A program made the translations under genes and the position numbers. Shown here one piece after another: positions 26,755 through 34,351 of a DNA stretch of 39,307 bases; the first letter of the stretch is position 1, and each line of letters begins with the position of its first letter. This DNA comes from a bacterium. Lineage in GTDB: Bacteria > Bacillota > Clostridia > Oscillospirales > Acutalibacteraceae. The DNA is taken from assembly GCA_020624805.1 (NCBI GenBank), contig JAHKVW010000007.1:1-39307 (forward strand), read 5' to 3'. Under the pieces are notes generated by a model. That model made no database searches and had not been told where the DNA came from. It saw only the letters and a list, made by a program, of their open reading frames with translations.

Positions 26755-27327
26755 TCACAGGATGATCTCGCCGTCGGTGGTACCCATCAGACCCGCGGCA
26801 TTCGCCTCATCGGTATCGAGGTGAACAGCAGGAGCGTACTTCGGGGATACACGAACGATCACATCGTCAAAGATGACCTTTCTGCCGTTGTCGCCGACAG
26901 CGACCTTGACGATCTGCTTATCCTCAACGCCGTACTCTACAGCGGTCTCGGGAGTCAGATGGATGTGACGCTGCGCGACGATCACACCGTGGTCGATCTC
27001 GACCTCACCCTCGGGTCCGCGCAGGATGCAGCCGGGAGTTCCCGCCAGATCGCCGGACTCACGGATCACGCCGGTCACGCCGAGCTTACGGGTCTCGGTC
27101 ATAGAGATCTCTACCTGATCCTCAGGACGGAACGGGCCGAGGATGGACATGGTGATCTCACCGCGGGGGCCTACTACGGTCACCTTTTCGGTGCAGGCGA
27201 ACTGACCGGGCTGAGAGAGGTCTTTCTTATTGGTCAGGGTCTTGCCCTCACCGTACAGGGTCGCGAAAGTCTCTGCGGTGACATGGAGATGGTGAGCGGA
27301 GGTCTCTACCATAATTGTACTTTTCAT
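26755..27327 (-). CDS. pduL: PduL-type phosphate propanoyltransferase (phosphotransacylase)
   Basis: A zinc enzyme that exchanges CoA and phosphate (acetyl- or propanoyl-CoA to the acyl phosphate), unrelated in fold to Pta. The 190 residues carry the metal-binding histidines in both beta-barrels: SAHHLHV near residues 11-16 and AQRHIHLTP near 128-136. The ATG at 27327 is chosen (GGTGG eight bases upstream); the longer open frame adds 11 poorly conserved residues. No encapsulation peptide or microcompartment genes are seen, so the enzyme probably works free in the cytoplasm, making acetyl phosphate for ATP through acetate kinase (inference). It diverges from the udg gene. Confidence 0.92.
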   Translation of the reverse strand: MKSTIMVETSAHHLHVTAETFATLYGEGKTLTNKKDLSQPGQFACTEKVTVVGPRGEITMSILGPFRPEDQVEISMTETRKLGVTGVIRESGDLAGTPGCILRGPEGEVEIDHGVIVAQRHIHLTPETAVEYGVEDKQIVKVAVGDNGRKVIFDDVIVRVSPKYAPAVHLDTDEANAAGLMGTTDGEIIL

Positions 27328-27440
27328 AATAATTACCACCAATCTGTTAATTGTATACATGGGTCAAGCCCACGATTATATCTATTGTACATCATTAAGA
27401 AACATATTTCAACAACTTATCGGAAATAAGGTGAAGGATT

Positions 27441-28016
27441 TTGAGCACTTGGCAGGAAATCGAAGAAAAATGTCTGAACTGCACACGCTGTCGGCTGTGT
27501 GAGAAACGGCACAACGTCGTGTTCGGCGTCGGCAACAAGGACGCGCGCATCCTGTTTATCGGCGAGGGTCCGGGCGAGCAGGAGGATCTGCAGGGTGAAC
27601 CGTTCGTCGGCAGAGCGGGACAGCTGCTCGATAAGATGCTCTACGCCGTCGACCTCGACCGTCACCAAAATGTCTACATCACCAACATCGTCAAATGCCG
27701 ACCGCCCATGAACCGCGATCCGCAGGAGGATGAACAGGACTGCTGTATCGGCTATCTGAGGGAGCAAACGCGCTTGATCCGCCCGAAGATCATCGTCACG
27801 CTGGGCAGGATCGCGGGGATGAAGCTGATCAAGCCCGATCTGAGGATCACCCGCGAGCACGGCGCCTTCATCGAGCGCAAGGGGATCTGGATGATGCCGA
27901 TGCTCCACCCCGCGGCGTTGCTGAGGAATCCCAGCCAGATGGAAGGCGCGTTCAATGACTTTTTAATTCTCCGAGAGAAAATAAAAGAGATTTGTCCTGA
28001 CGTTTATGATAGGTAG
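27441..28016 (+). CDS. Family 4 uracil-DNA glycosylase (iron-sulfur)
   Basis: Removes uracil from DNA arising from cytosine deamination. The 191 residues show the 4Fe-4S ligands C14, C17, C86 and C102 with the usual spacing, motif A GEGPGEQEDLQGEPFVGRAG (41-60) and motif B HPAALLRNP near 165. The start is TTG at 27441, with AAGGTGAAGGA upstream; no ATG or GTG gives the conserved N-terminus. The divergent pduL promoter region lies upstream. An R element (28026-28161) begins ten bases after the stop codon. Confidence 0.92.
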   Translation: MSTWQEIEEKCLNCTRCRLCEKRHNVVFGVGNKDARILFIGEGPGEQEDLQGEPFVGRAGQLLDKMLYAVDLDRHQNVYITNIVKCRPPMNRDPQEDEQDCCIGYLREQTRLIRPKIIVTLGRIAGMKLIKPDLRITREHGAFIERKGIWMMPMLHPAALLRNPSQMEGAFNDFLILREKIKEICPDVYDR

Positions 28017-28025
28017 GCGCATATT

Positions 28026-28161
28026 GTAGGGGAGCGGCTTGCTGCTCCCGAAAACATTTCCGTCTATTCCTATTCCACCGCGAAGCAAATGCAACTTCTC
28101 CTTGACTTGTGTATTCTATTATCAAACTATCTACCGCGGGAGGAGCAAGCCCCTCCCCTAC
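28026..28161. repeat. REPIN (two inverted REP units)
   Basis: The left unit starts GTAGGGGAGCGG and ends GCTGCTCCCG (28026-28050). The right unit (28137-28161) is the inverse and is identical to the REP in the RAYT gene. Between them is the inverse of the recurrent ATTTGCTTCGCG leader motif. This is a textbook REPIN layout: two REPs head to head with a short spacer. Confidence 0.83.
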
Positions 28162-28211
28162 AGCAAACGTTACGGTGTCAACTATCAATGGGTGTGGACA
28201 AAGTCCACCAT

Positions 28212-28244
28212 CAATTCCTCATTCCTAATTCCTAATTCCTCATT
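28212..28244. repeat. H-type heptamer array
   Basis: CAATTCCTCATTCCTAATTC and one further pair of units, preceded by a GTGGAC-AAA-GTCCAC hairpin. It abuts the terminator of the small unknown gene. Confidence 0.72.
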
Positions 28245-28273
28245 AAAAAAGCTGACCTTTGCGGTCAGCTTTT
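28245..28273 (-). terminator. Terminator of the ireB-downstream gene
   Basis: GCTGACC-GCAAA-GGTCAGC followed by TTTTTT on the minus strand. TTTT on the other side makes it usable for readthrough from the plus strand. Confidence 0.85.
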
Positions 28274-28274
28274 C

Positions 28275-28559
28275 TCATGATTTCAGGGCTCTTTCCAGCC
28301 ATACGTCGGCGATGTCGAGGGCGACATACAGGCCGCTCTTCTCGCTGGACTTGACGAGCTGTTTGCGGGGGCTTAAATCGGGATCGGTACAAAGCAGCTG
28401 GATCGCCACCTTATCCGCAATCTCGGTATCCCCTACTGTTTTCTTACTTTTTATCTGCATTCTGATCACAAAACGGTCAGCCATACTGCCAAAGTACAGC
28501 TCATCGCCGCAACGAACCAGAGGCTTGCCCTTATAGGTCGAAAATTCCTTTTCAGCCAT
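28275..28559 (-). CDS. Conserved small protein of unknown function
   Basis: 94 residues from the ATG at 28559 (MAEKEFSTYKGKPLVRCGDE), with AAGGG about ten bases upstream; a TTG three codons earlier is an alternative. The sequence is soluble, with alternating strands (DRFVIRMQIKSKKTV, KVAIQLLCTD) and a short C-terminal helix ending WLERALKS. No catalytic or metal motif is evident. It starts 29 bases downstream of ireB, probably in one operon and sharing its terminator. In many Firmicutes ireB is followed by ruvX and a DUF1292 gene; this protein is neither. I do not recognise its family. Confidence 0.8.
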   Translation of the reverse strand: MAEKEFSTYKGKPLVRCGDELYFGSMADRFVIRMQIKSKKTVGDTEIADKVAIQLLCTDPDLSPRKQLVKSSEKSGLYVALDIADVWLERALKS

Positions 28560-28588
28560 TGGAATCAATCCCTTCGTTTTATTATGAT

Positions 28589-28834
28589 TTAGACGTTCAG
28601 ATAAGACTTCACCATGACCTCGAGCAGGTCGTCGCGGTCGATCTTACTGATGATGTTACGAGCGTTGCCGTATGTAGTGATATAGGTAGGATCCTCGCTC
28701 AGGATATAACCGACGATCTGATTGATGGGGTTATAGCCCTTCTTTTTCAGCGCGTTATAAACGGTGATCAGCGCCTCTTTCATCTCGTCGTCACGGTTAC
28801 CGCCCAGAGAGAATACCATAGTCTTATCTAACAT
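28589..28834 (-). CDS. ireB: IreB family regulatory phosphoprotein (UPF0297)
   Basis: A small cytoplasmic protein phosphorylated by the PASTA kinase IreK (PrkC/Stk) in Enterococcus, where it affects cephalosporin resistance. The 81 residues show the family core KKKGYNPINQIVGYILSEDPTYITTYGNARNIISKIDRDDLLE, with the conserved LDKTM start. In IreB the phosphorylated threonines are near the N-terminus; a threonine is present here at position 5. GGAGG lies seven bases before the ATG. A good promoter (28867-28895) sits upstream, and the small unknown gene follows in the same direction. Confidence 0.93.
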   Translation of the reverse strand: MLDKTMVFSLGGNRDDEMKEALITVYNALKKKGYNPINQIVGYILSEDPTYITTYGNARNIISKIDRDDLLEVMVKSYLNV

Positions 28835-28866
28835 ACAAACACCTCCGTAGATACTAACTCAAAGCT

Positions 28867-28895
28867 ATTATACTACAAAACAAAGAATAATGCAA
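28867..28895 (-). promoter_or_regulatory. Sigma-A promoter of ireB
   Basis: On the minus strand TTGCAT (28890-28895), 17 bases, TATAAT (28867-28872), 33 bases upstream of the start codon. Confidence 0.8.
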
Positions 28896-28961
28896 GCCCC
28901 CAAATGAGGAAACGCTCAAAGGCTGAAAACGGAGAATTGAAAAACGAATCATACTTGTAAT

Positions 28962-28990
28962 AAAGGCAAGGGTGTTATGCCCTTGCCTTT
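28962..28990 (-). terminator. Terminator of the dockerin-protein gene
   Basis: On the minus strand AAAGGCAAGGG, loop, CCTTGCCTTT and then ATTAC; a long stem with a short T run. Confidence 0.75.
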
Positions 28991-29012
28991 GAGATTGAAG
29001 AATAATAAGGTC

Positions 29013-30122
29013 TCAGCCGGTCGTATAAGTCAGCCCTGCCAAGTGTCTTTGTAAGCAGGTCACATCGAGAATACCGCGCTCACCGTCGCGGTTGAAATCG
29101 GAATAATACTTTGCCGAATACATCCATAAGCCGTCTTCGGGAATGATCGCGTCGTCAGCGGGATAATCACTTTGTTTGACCTCACAACGTTGTAAGAAAG
29201 CTGCGTCGATAACCGAAAGATCGTTGTCGCGATCAATATCTCCGAGCAGTCTGCCGCCGCCGTACCGATCGAACACATTTGCAAAACCGTCATATTCGGA
29301 ATAATCCGAGATACTTACGTTGATAAACCGATCGGCTTTGACGTCATAAACTCCGTAACCGGAGGAAAACGGGACGCCGTAACTGCTGCGCATAATAACA
29401 CGATTGGCGATGATGGCATTATAGTAGGCGGATTGTTCCATATTGGTATCTGCCTTAACCAAAACCCAATCGTTTTCGCCGTTTTTGTCTTTATGATAAT
29501 ACAGCTCAGAGTAGTCCCAAAACTCCGGAGGAGTCGGTAACGTATTTAAGTATGCTTCAAACTGCGTTTGGTAAAGAGGAGCTGAAGATGAAAGTTGTGT
29601 TTCTGCCCTCAGTTCGGTCGGATGCTCCGCAGCCTCTTCTGTCTGCTGATAACCTTCATAAGAAATCGATTCTACCTCCATCATTTCAGCAAGACGATAG
29701 ATAGTCTGAGCGTTAGCGAGCAGCTGAACCATCGGAGCCATCGTGCTGATATAGACGACGTCTTCCTCGGGGATCCCGCTCTTTTCCACGAACGCCTGAT
29801 TAGCGGCTGTTTCATACTGTTTCGCGAGACGATTGTACACCGCGTCATATGTATGAACATCATCCATCGTCATATTCGGACCGAAATGATCTCTCCACCA
29901 ATCTTCACCCAACTCCTGACGAACCATCCATCGGAGTTCTTCCACCGTGGGGACGTTCACGTTCAGCCATAACAGCACCTCGAACTTTTCACCGTCGGGC
30001 GTTTCACTGATTTTACGCTCAACATCGGCGCTGATTTTGGGTGTTGACGTCGCCGCATATGCCGCCATACAACATGTCAACGTGATTACAAAAGCCATCA
30101 TCATACATATTACTTTTTTCAT
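29013..30122 (-). CDS. Secreted protein with C-terminal type I dockerin-like domain
   Basis: 369 residues. The N-terminus MKKVICMMMAFVITLTCCMAAYAATS is a Sec signal peptide with likely cleavage after AYA; the two cysteines do not form a good lipobox. A helical domain of unknown function follows (about 30-170), starting KISETPDGEKFEVLLWL. At the C-terminus two calcium-binding dockerin repeats are visible: GDIDRDNDLSVIDAAFLQRC and SDFNRDGERGILDVTCLQRH, each with the D-x-D/N-x-D loop and a following helix. Dockerins bind cohesins; none is in the window, so the partner is unknown. No catalytic domain is recognised. AAGGA upstream of the ATG at 30122 supports the start. Confidence 0.85.
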   Translation of the reverse strand: MKKVICMMMAFVITLTCCMAAYAATSTPKISADVERKISETPDGEKFEVLLWLNVNVPTVEELRWMVRQELGEDWWRDHFGPNMTMDDVHTYDAVYNRLAKQYETAANQAFVEKSGIPEEDVVYISTMAPMVQLLANAQTIYRLAEMMEVESISYEGYQQTEEAAEHPTELRAETQLSSSAPLYQTQFEAYLNTLPTPPEFWDYSELYYHKDKNGENDWVLVKADTNMEQSAYYNAIIANRVIMRSSYGVPFSSGYGVYDVKADRFINVSISDYSEYDGFANVFDRYGGGRLLGDIDRDNDLSVIDAAFLQRCEVKQSDYPADDAIIPEDGLWMYSAKYYSDFNRDGERGILDVTCLQRHLAGLTYTTG

Positions 30123-30210
30123 GACAATACTTCCTTTCATGTGCAATGAGTAATAGATCCTTCGGGTCTCAATATATCATCATCTTGAATCACTCCGATT
30201 CGCAGGGAAT

Positions 30211-30238
30211 AAAAAAGCGCACAACCGAAGTTATGCGC
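30211..30238 (-). terminator. Terminator-like hairpin upstream of the dockerin gene
   Basis: On the minus strand GCGCATAAC-TTCG-GTTGTGCGC then TTTTTT. No gene precedes it on this strand until pheT, which has its own terminator, so it ends either a leader of the dockerin gene or an unannotated short RNA. Confidence 0.75.
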
Positions 30239-30297
30239 CAAAAAACACATTGCTCCGACTGTCGCCAAACAATTCATTATTTATCAAGTGCAAATTC

Positions 30298-30370
30298 AAC
30301 TCATTATAGAATAGCATGATAAAGAGCTCAGTGTTTTTATCTCGATAAAAACACTAAACTATAATGAGTT
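30298..30370. repeat. Long AT-rich inverted repeat
   Basis: Outer 12-base arms AACTCATTATAG (30298-30309) and CTATAATGAGTT (30359-30370) enclose an inner perfect stem AGTGTTTTTAT-CTCG-ATAAAAACACT (30330-30355). It lies in the gene-free stretch 30147-30892 and belongs to none of the other repeat families. Confidence 0.7.
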
Positions 30371-30608
30371 AACAAAATGCTGTTACTCTCTAAAATCATG
30401 CAAAAGTATCCCACATGAAGTTAGAGGTTCACTTGACATTATAATATATAAAACAATGAATAGTTTGGCATCTCTATGATATCATAAAAAGAGCATAAAA
30501 TCAATATAGGTTTATATATTATTACATTATTGATAAACATTTTTTGAGCAGTATTTCCCAAGGCTCCCATTGGGAAATGGGTCGTGTGCAACACGCCGGC
30601 GCTAAAAG

Positions 30609-30805
30609 GCTCCCTTTGGTAAAGGGAGCTGCTGAGCGAAGCGAAGCTGAGGGATTGCATAATTGCTCGAGCGAAGCGAGTATCTCATTTGATTTCCTTG
30701 ATGTTATAGCAAAGTATCAAAACAAAGTATCTCTCTTCGTTCGGTCAATTCATACAATCCCTCTGAGCTCGCAAGCGAGCCCACCTCCCTTTACCAAAGG
30801 GAGGC
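30609..30805. repeat. L element (both arms)
   Basis: The left arm GGCTCCCTTTGGTAAAGGGA ... GAGGGATTG; the right arm CAATCCCTC ... CACCTCCCTTTACCAAAGGG. The arms are inverted copies around a 75-base AT-rich centre. Short stems (GAGCGAAGCGAAGC, GCTCGCAAGCGAGC) lie inside each arm. Confidence 0.83.
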
Positions 30806-30849
30806 TTGGAAAAAATCTGCCCCTATATTAAAACGATTCAACAAACTAA

Positions 30850-30873
30850 GAGCGGAGCTTCACGGCTCCGCCC
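30850..30873 (-). terminator. Terminator of pheT
   Basis: On the minus strand GGGCGGAGC-CGTGAA-GCTCCGCTC followed by TTAGTTTGTT, 20 bases past the pheT stop. Confidence 0.8.
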
Positions 30874-30892
30874 TTTTGTTTATCATCGATCT

Positions 30893-33253
30893 TTATTTTT
30901 TCAGCATGATCCCCTGCTGTTCCAGCTCGGCGATGATGCCGTCGGTCACAGCGGCGACCTCTTCCTTGGTCAGGGTACGGCTGTTGTCCGAGAAGGTGAC
31001 GCGCACGGCGATGGAGGAATTCTCCCCCGCGTCGTAGATGTCGATGACGTCGACATCCTTGATCAGCACGCAATCCGCGTTCTCGATCGCTTTGGCGACC
31101 GGCGCGAAGCGGGAGGTCAGGAAGCTTAAGTCGATCTCGATCGCTGGGAACTTGGACGGCTCCTCATAGTGAATGGAGTTGTTCCCGATCGCGGCGAACT
31201 TGTCCATATCGATCTCGGCGAATACGACGTTGGCGCGCTTGTCGAGCTTCTTCATCACGGACGGATGGATCATACCGATCTTGCCCAGCTCAACGCCGTC
31301 CGCGATCACCGCGTTAAGGTTGACCGGATGTTCAAAGTCAAACGCGGGCTCACGCTTTTCAAAGGTGACCTTCTTGTGCTTTAATTCATCCACAAGCGTC
31401 TCGATGATCGTCTTCATCATAAAGTACTGATCACGGATGTTATCGCCCTTCGCGTACAGGGTGATACCGAGGTGCTTTTCCTCGATACAGAGATCATCGT
31501 CGGTCATGCCGGTGACCACTCTGCCCACCTCGAAGATACCGTACTTCGGCGCGTAGCCGAGATTTGACTTGATCTGGCACAGCTGTGTGGGGATCATAGT
31601 CTCGCGGATGGTCTCAATGTTGGGGTTGGTGGCGTTCATCAGCTTGATCACGCCGCGGTTTTCGATACCCAGCTCCTTGAGCTCGTCCACATAGTTCCAG
31701 ACGTAGGAGTGCAGCTCGTGCAGGTTATAGTGCTTGACGAGGATATCCTTGACGCTGTCCTCATCCTTCTTCACCGGTTCGGGACGGGTCGGGAACAGCG
31801 GCGCGGTCGCGGTGTGGATCTCAAAGTTATCGTAACCGTAGATACGGGTGATCTCCTCGATGATGTCCGCCTTGATGGTGACGTCCTTGGTGGCGCGCCA
31901 TGAGGGGACTTTTACGGAGAAATCATCACCGTTGTTCTCTACGCCGAAGCCGAGGCGCTGCAGGGTATTGACGATAGTATCGTTGTCGATCTCGATACCG
32001 GTGTATTTATCGACATACGCCTTGTCAAAGCTGAGCTCGACCTCGGGATAATGATAGGCGTATTCATCGGTCAGGGAGGATACGATCTTCACGCCGTTGT
32101 CCCAGTGCTTGATCAGGAACACAAAGCGCGCGATCGCCGCGGTAGTCAGCTCGGGATCGAGCGACTTCTCATAGCGCATGGAAGCGTCGGTACGGTGGCT
32201 GAGACGGACGGTGGATTTGCGGATAGACGCCGCGTCAAAGGTCGCGGATTCGAGGGTGAGGGTGTTGGTGTCCTCGACGATCTCACTGTCCAGACCGCCC
32301 ATGATGCCCGCGATCGCGACAGGGGTATTGTCGTCGCAGATCATCAGCGTTTCGGGGTCGATATGGCGCTCCACGCCGTCGAGGGTGGTGAAGTCGAATT
32401 CATTCTCAAAGCGCTTGATGCGGATCTTCTCCACCTTGCGGGAGTCGAACGCGTGCATCGGCTGACCCATCTCGAGCATGAGGTAGTTGGTCATGTCGGC
32501 GAGGAAGTTGATCGCGCGCATACCGCAGTAGAACAGGCGGATACGCATATCGACAGGGCTGACGCTGCGGGTGCAGTTCTCGAACTGCAAAGAAGAATAA
32601 CGGTAGCACAGCGGATCCTCGATCTTCATGTCGACCTTGGGCAGTTCATCAAAGAGCGACAGATCGTACTTGACGAGCTCCTTGAGCGGACGCTGCGCGA
32701 TCGCGGCGAATTCACGCGCGATACCGTAGTGGCTCCACAGGTCGGGGCGGTTGGTAAGACTCTTGTTGTCGACCTCAAAGACGATATCGTCGATGGCGTA
32801 GATCTCTTTAAGATCGGTACCGTTCTTAACGTCATCGGTGATCTCCATGATGCCGGCGTGATCGTCACTGATGCCGATCTCCTTTTCGGAGCAGCACATA
32901 CCATAGCTCATATAGCCCGCGAGGGGTCTGGGCGCGATCTCGATCTCACCGATCTTGGCGCCGACCTTGGCGAAAGCGGTCTTCATGCCGACTCTGACAT
33001 TCGGAGCGCCGCAGACGACGTCGATGAGCTCAGTATCGCCGATATCCACCTTCAGCAGATGGAGCTTCTTACTCTCGGGATGCTCCTCGACCGACTTGAT
33101 CTCGGCGACAACGATGCCGCTGATATCACTGCCCTTGAACTGTATGTCATTCTCTACCTCTGCGGTAGAAAGAGAAAACTGATTGATCAATTTCAGCTCG
33201 TCCAGACCCGAAAGATCGACGAAGTCCTTGATCCAATTCATTGATAAAAACAT
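30893..33253 (-). CDS. pheT: Phenylalanyl-tRNA synthetase beta subunit
   Basis: The large subunit of the alpha2-beta2 enzyme that charges tRNA-Phe; it holds the editing site and tRNA-binding modules. The 786 residues run through the N-terminal EMAP/tRNA-binding domain (about 40-150, with GVVCGAPNVR-like VVCGAPNVRVG), the B3/B4 editing domain (about 210-380, with the MRAINFLADMTNYLMLEMGQPMHAFD region), the B5 DNA-binding-like domain (about 405-475), the catalytic-like core and the C-terminal anticodon-binding FDX-ACB domain (from about 690). GGAGG lies before the ATG at 33253. It follows pheS by 12 bases, under the same T-box leader. Confidence 0.97.
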   Translation of the reverse strand: MFLSMNWIKDFVDLSGLDELKLINQFSLSTAEVENDIQFKGSDISGIVVAEIKSVEEHPESKKLHLLKVDIGDTELIDVVCGAPNVRVGMKTAFAKVGAKIGEIEIAPRPLAGYMSYGMCCSEKEIGISDDHAGIMEITDDVKNGTDLKEIYAIDDIVFEVDNKSLTNRPDLWSHYGIAREFAAIAQRPLKELVKYDLSLFDELPKVDMKIEDPLCYRYSSLQFENCTRSVSPVDMRIRLFYCGMRAINFLADMTNYLMLEMGQPMHAFDSRKVEKIRIKRFENEFDFTTLDGVERHIDPETLMICDDNTPVAIAGIMGGLDSEIVEDTNTLTLESATFDAASIRKSTVRLSHRTDASMRYEKSLDPELTTAAIARFVFLIKHWDNGVKIVSSLTDEYAYHYPEVELSFDKAYVDKYTGIEIDNDTIVNTLQRLGFGVENNGDDFSVKVPSWRATKDVTIKADIIEEITRIYGYDNFEIHTATAPLFPTRPEPVKKDEDSVKDILVKHYNLHELHSYVWNYVDELKELGIENRGVIKLMNATNPNIETIRETMIPTQLCQIKSNLGYAPKYGIFEVGRVVTGMTDDDLCIEEKHLGITLYAKGDNIRDQYFMMKTIIETLVDELKHKKVTFEKREPAFDFEHPVNLNAVIADGVELGKIGMIHPSVMKKLDKRANVVFAEIDMDKFAAIGNNSIHYEEPSKFPAIEIDLSFLTSRFAPVAKAIENADCVLIKDVDVIDIYDAGENSSIAVRVTFSDNSRTLTKEEVAAVTDGIIAELEQQGIMLKK

Positions 33254-33265
33254 AGCGCGCCCTCC

Positions 33266-34321
33266 TTACTTATCATCCGTGAACTGGGACATCACCTTGA
33301 GTGAGCCGGAGTTGAGATCACGGATATCCTTGATGCCGTACTTCATCATCGCCAGTCGGGTCAAGCCCAGACCGAACGCGAAGCCGGTGTATTTTTCGGG
33401 GTCGATACCGCCCTCTTTGAGCACCTCGGGGTGGATCATGCCGCAGGGGCACAGCTCCAGCCAGCCGGAGTGGTTGCAGGAGGGACAGCCCGTCTCACCG
33501 CCGCAGATCAGGCAGGAGATGTCCAGCTCAAAGCCGGGTTCGACGAACGGGAAGAATCCGGGACGCAGGCGCACCTTGACGTCCTTCTGGAACACCTCGC
33601 TGAGCATGGTTTTCATAAAGTAGATCAGGTTAGAGATGGAGATATCCTTGTCCACCATCACGCCTTCCATCTGGAAGAAGGTGTTCTCATGGGTCGCGTC
33701 GGTCGCTTCATTTCTAAAGCATCTGCCCGGGAAGATCGCGCGGATCGGCATACCGTTCTCCATGAGCTGTTTGCCGTATTTTTTGAGGATCGCGTTCTGC
33801 GCGGCAGAGGTCTGGGATTTCAGCAGCTCGCCGTTCTCCAGATAATAGGTGTCCTGCATATCGCGCGCGGGGTGATTTTTGGGCACGTTGACCGCCTCAA
33901 AGCACTCGTAGTCAGTGACAACCTCGGGGTAATCCTCCACGTTGAAGCCCATCGTGGTGAAGATGCGCTCACACTCGCGCTGTACCAACGTGATGGGATG
34001 ATAGGAGCATCTGTCCTCTTTGGTGGGGATGGTGAGGTCGAATTCGGGAGTCGCGTCGATCTCCGCTTGGATCTCGAACTCCTTGAGCTCCTCGGCACGC
34101 TGCGCGATACGCTGCGCCGCGAACTGCTTCAACGCGTTGACCTGCTGACCGAACTCCTTCTTCTCCTCATTGGAGAGCGATTTCATACCCTTGAGCAGAT
34201 CGGTGATCGAACCCTTTTTGCCTAAATAGCTGACGCGCAGCTCTTCGAGCTTTTTGCCGTCAACCGCGGCGCTCAGCTCTTCACCGAGCCTCGCTTTTAA
34301 TTGTTCCAGCTTTTCTTTCAT
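33266..34321 (-). CDS. pheS: Phenylalanyl-tRNA synthetase alpha subunit
   Basis: The catalytic subunit of phenylalanyl-tRNA synthetase. The 351 residues have the N-terminal coiled coil (about 1-85), motif 2 FRNEATDATHENTFFQMEG and motif 3 GLGLTRLAMMKYGI. A small cysteine-rich insertion (CLICGGETGCPSC) precedes the conserved CGMIHPEVL, as in many Clostridia. The start is the ATG at 34321: GGAGG sits five bases upstream, and the earlier in-frame ATG at 34333 overlaps that ribosome site. It lies 30 bases after the acyltransferase gene and is probably co-transcribed with it. Confidence 0.97.
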   Translation of the reverse strand: MKEKLEQLKARLGEELSAAVDGKKLEELRVSYLGKKGSITDLLKGMKSLSNEEKKEFGQQVNALKQFAAQRIAQRAEELKEFEIQAEIDATPEFDLTIPTKEDRCSYHPITLVQRECERIFTTMGFNVEDYPEVVTDYECFEAVNVPKNHPARDMQDTYYLENGELLKSQTSAAQNAILKKYGKQLMENGMPIRAIFPGRCFRNEATDATHENTFFQMEGVMVDKDISISNLIYFMKTMLSEVFQKDVKVRLRPGFFPFVEPGFELDISCLICGGETGCPSCNHSGWLELCPCGMIHPEVLKEGGIDPEKYTGFAFGLGLTRLAMMKYGIKDIRDLNSGSLKVMSQFTDDK

Positions 34322-34351
34322 ATGTTCCTCCATAATGTATTGTGATATAGA

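Noticed and set aside
27952..28188. A 78-residue minus-strand open frame containing VGEGLAPP
   Set aside because: The peptide is the translation of a REP unit in an intergenic REPIN, not evidence of a RAYT fragment.
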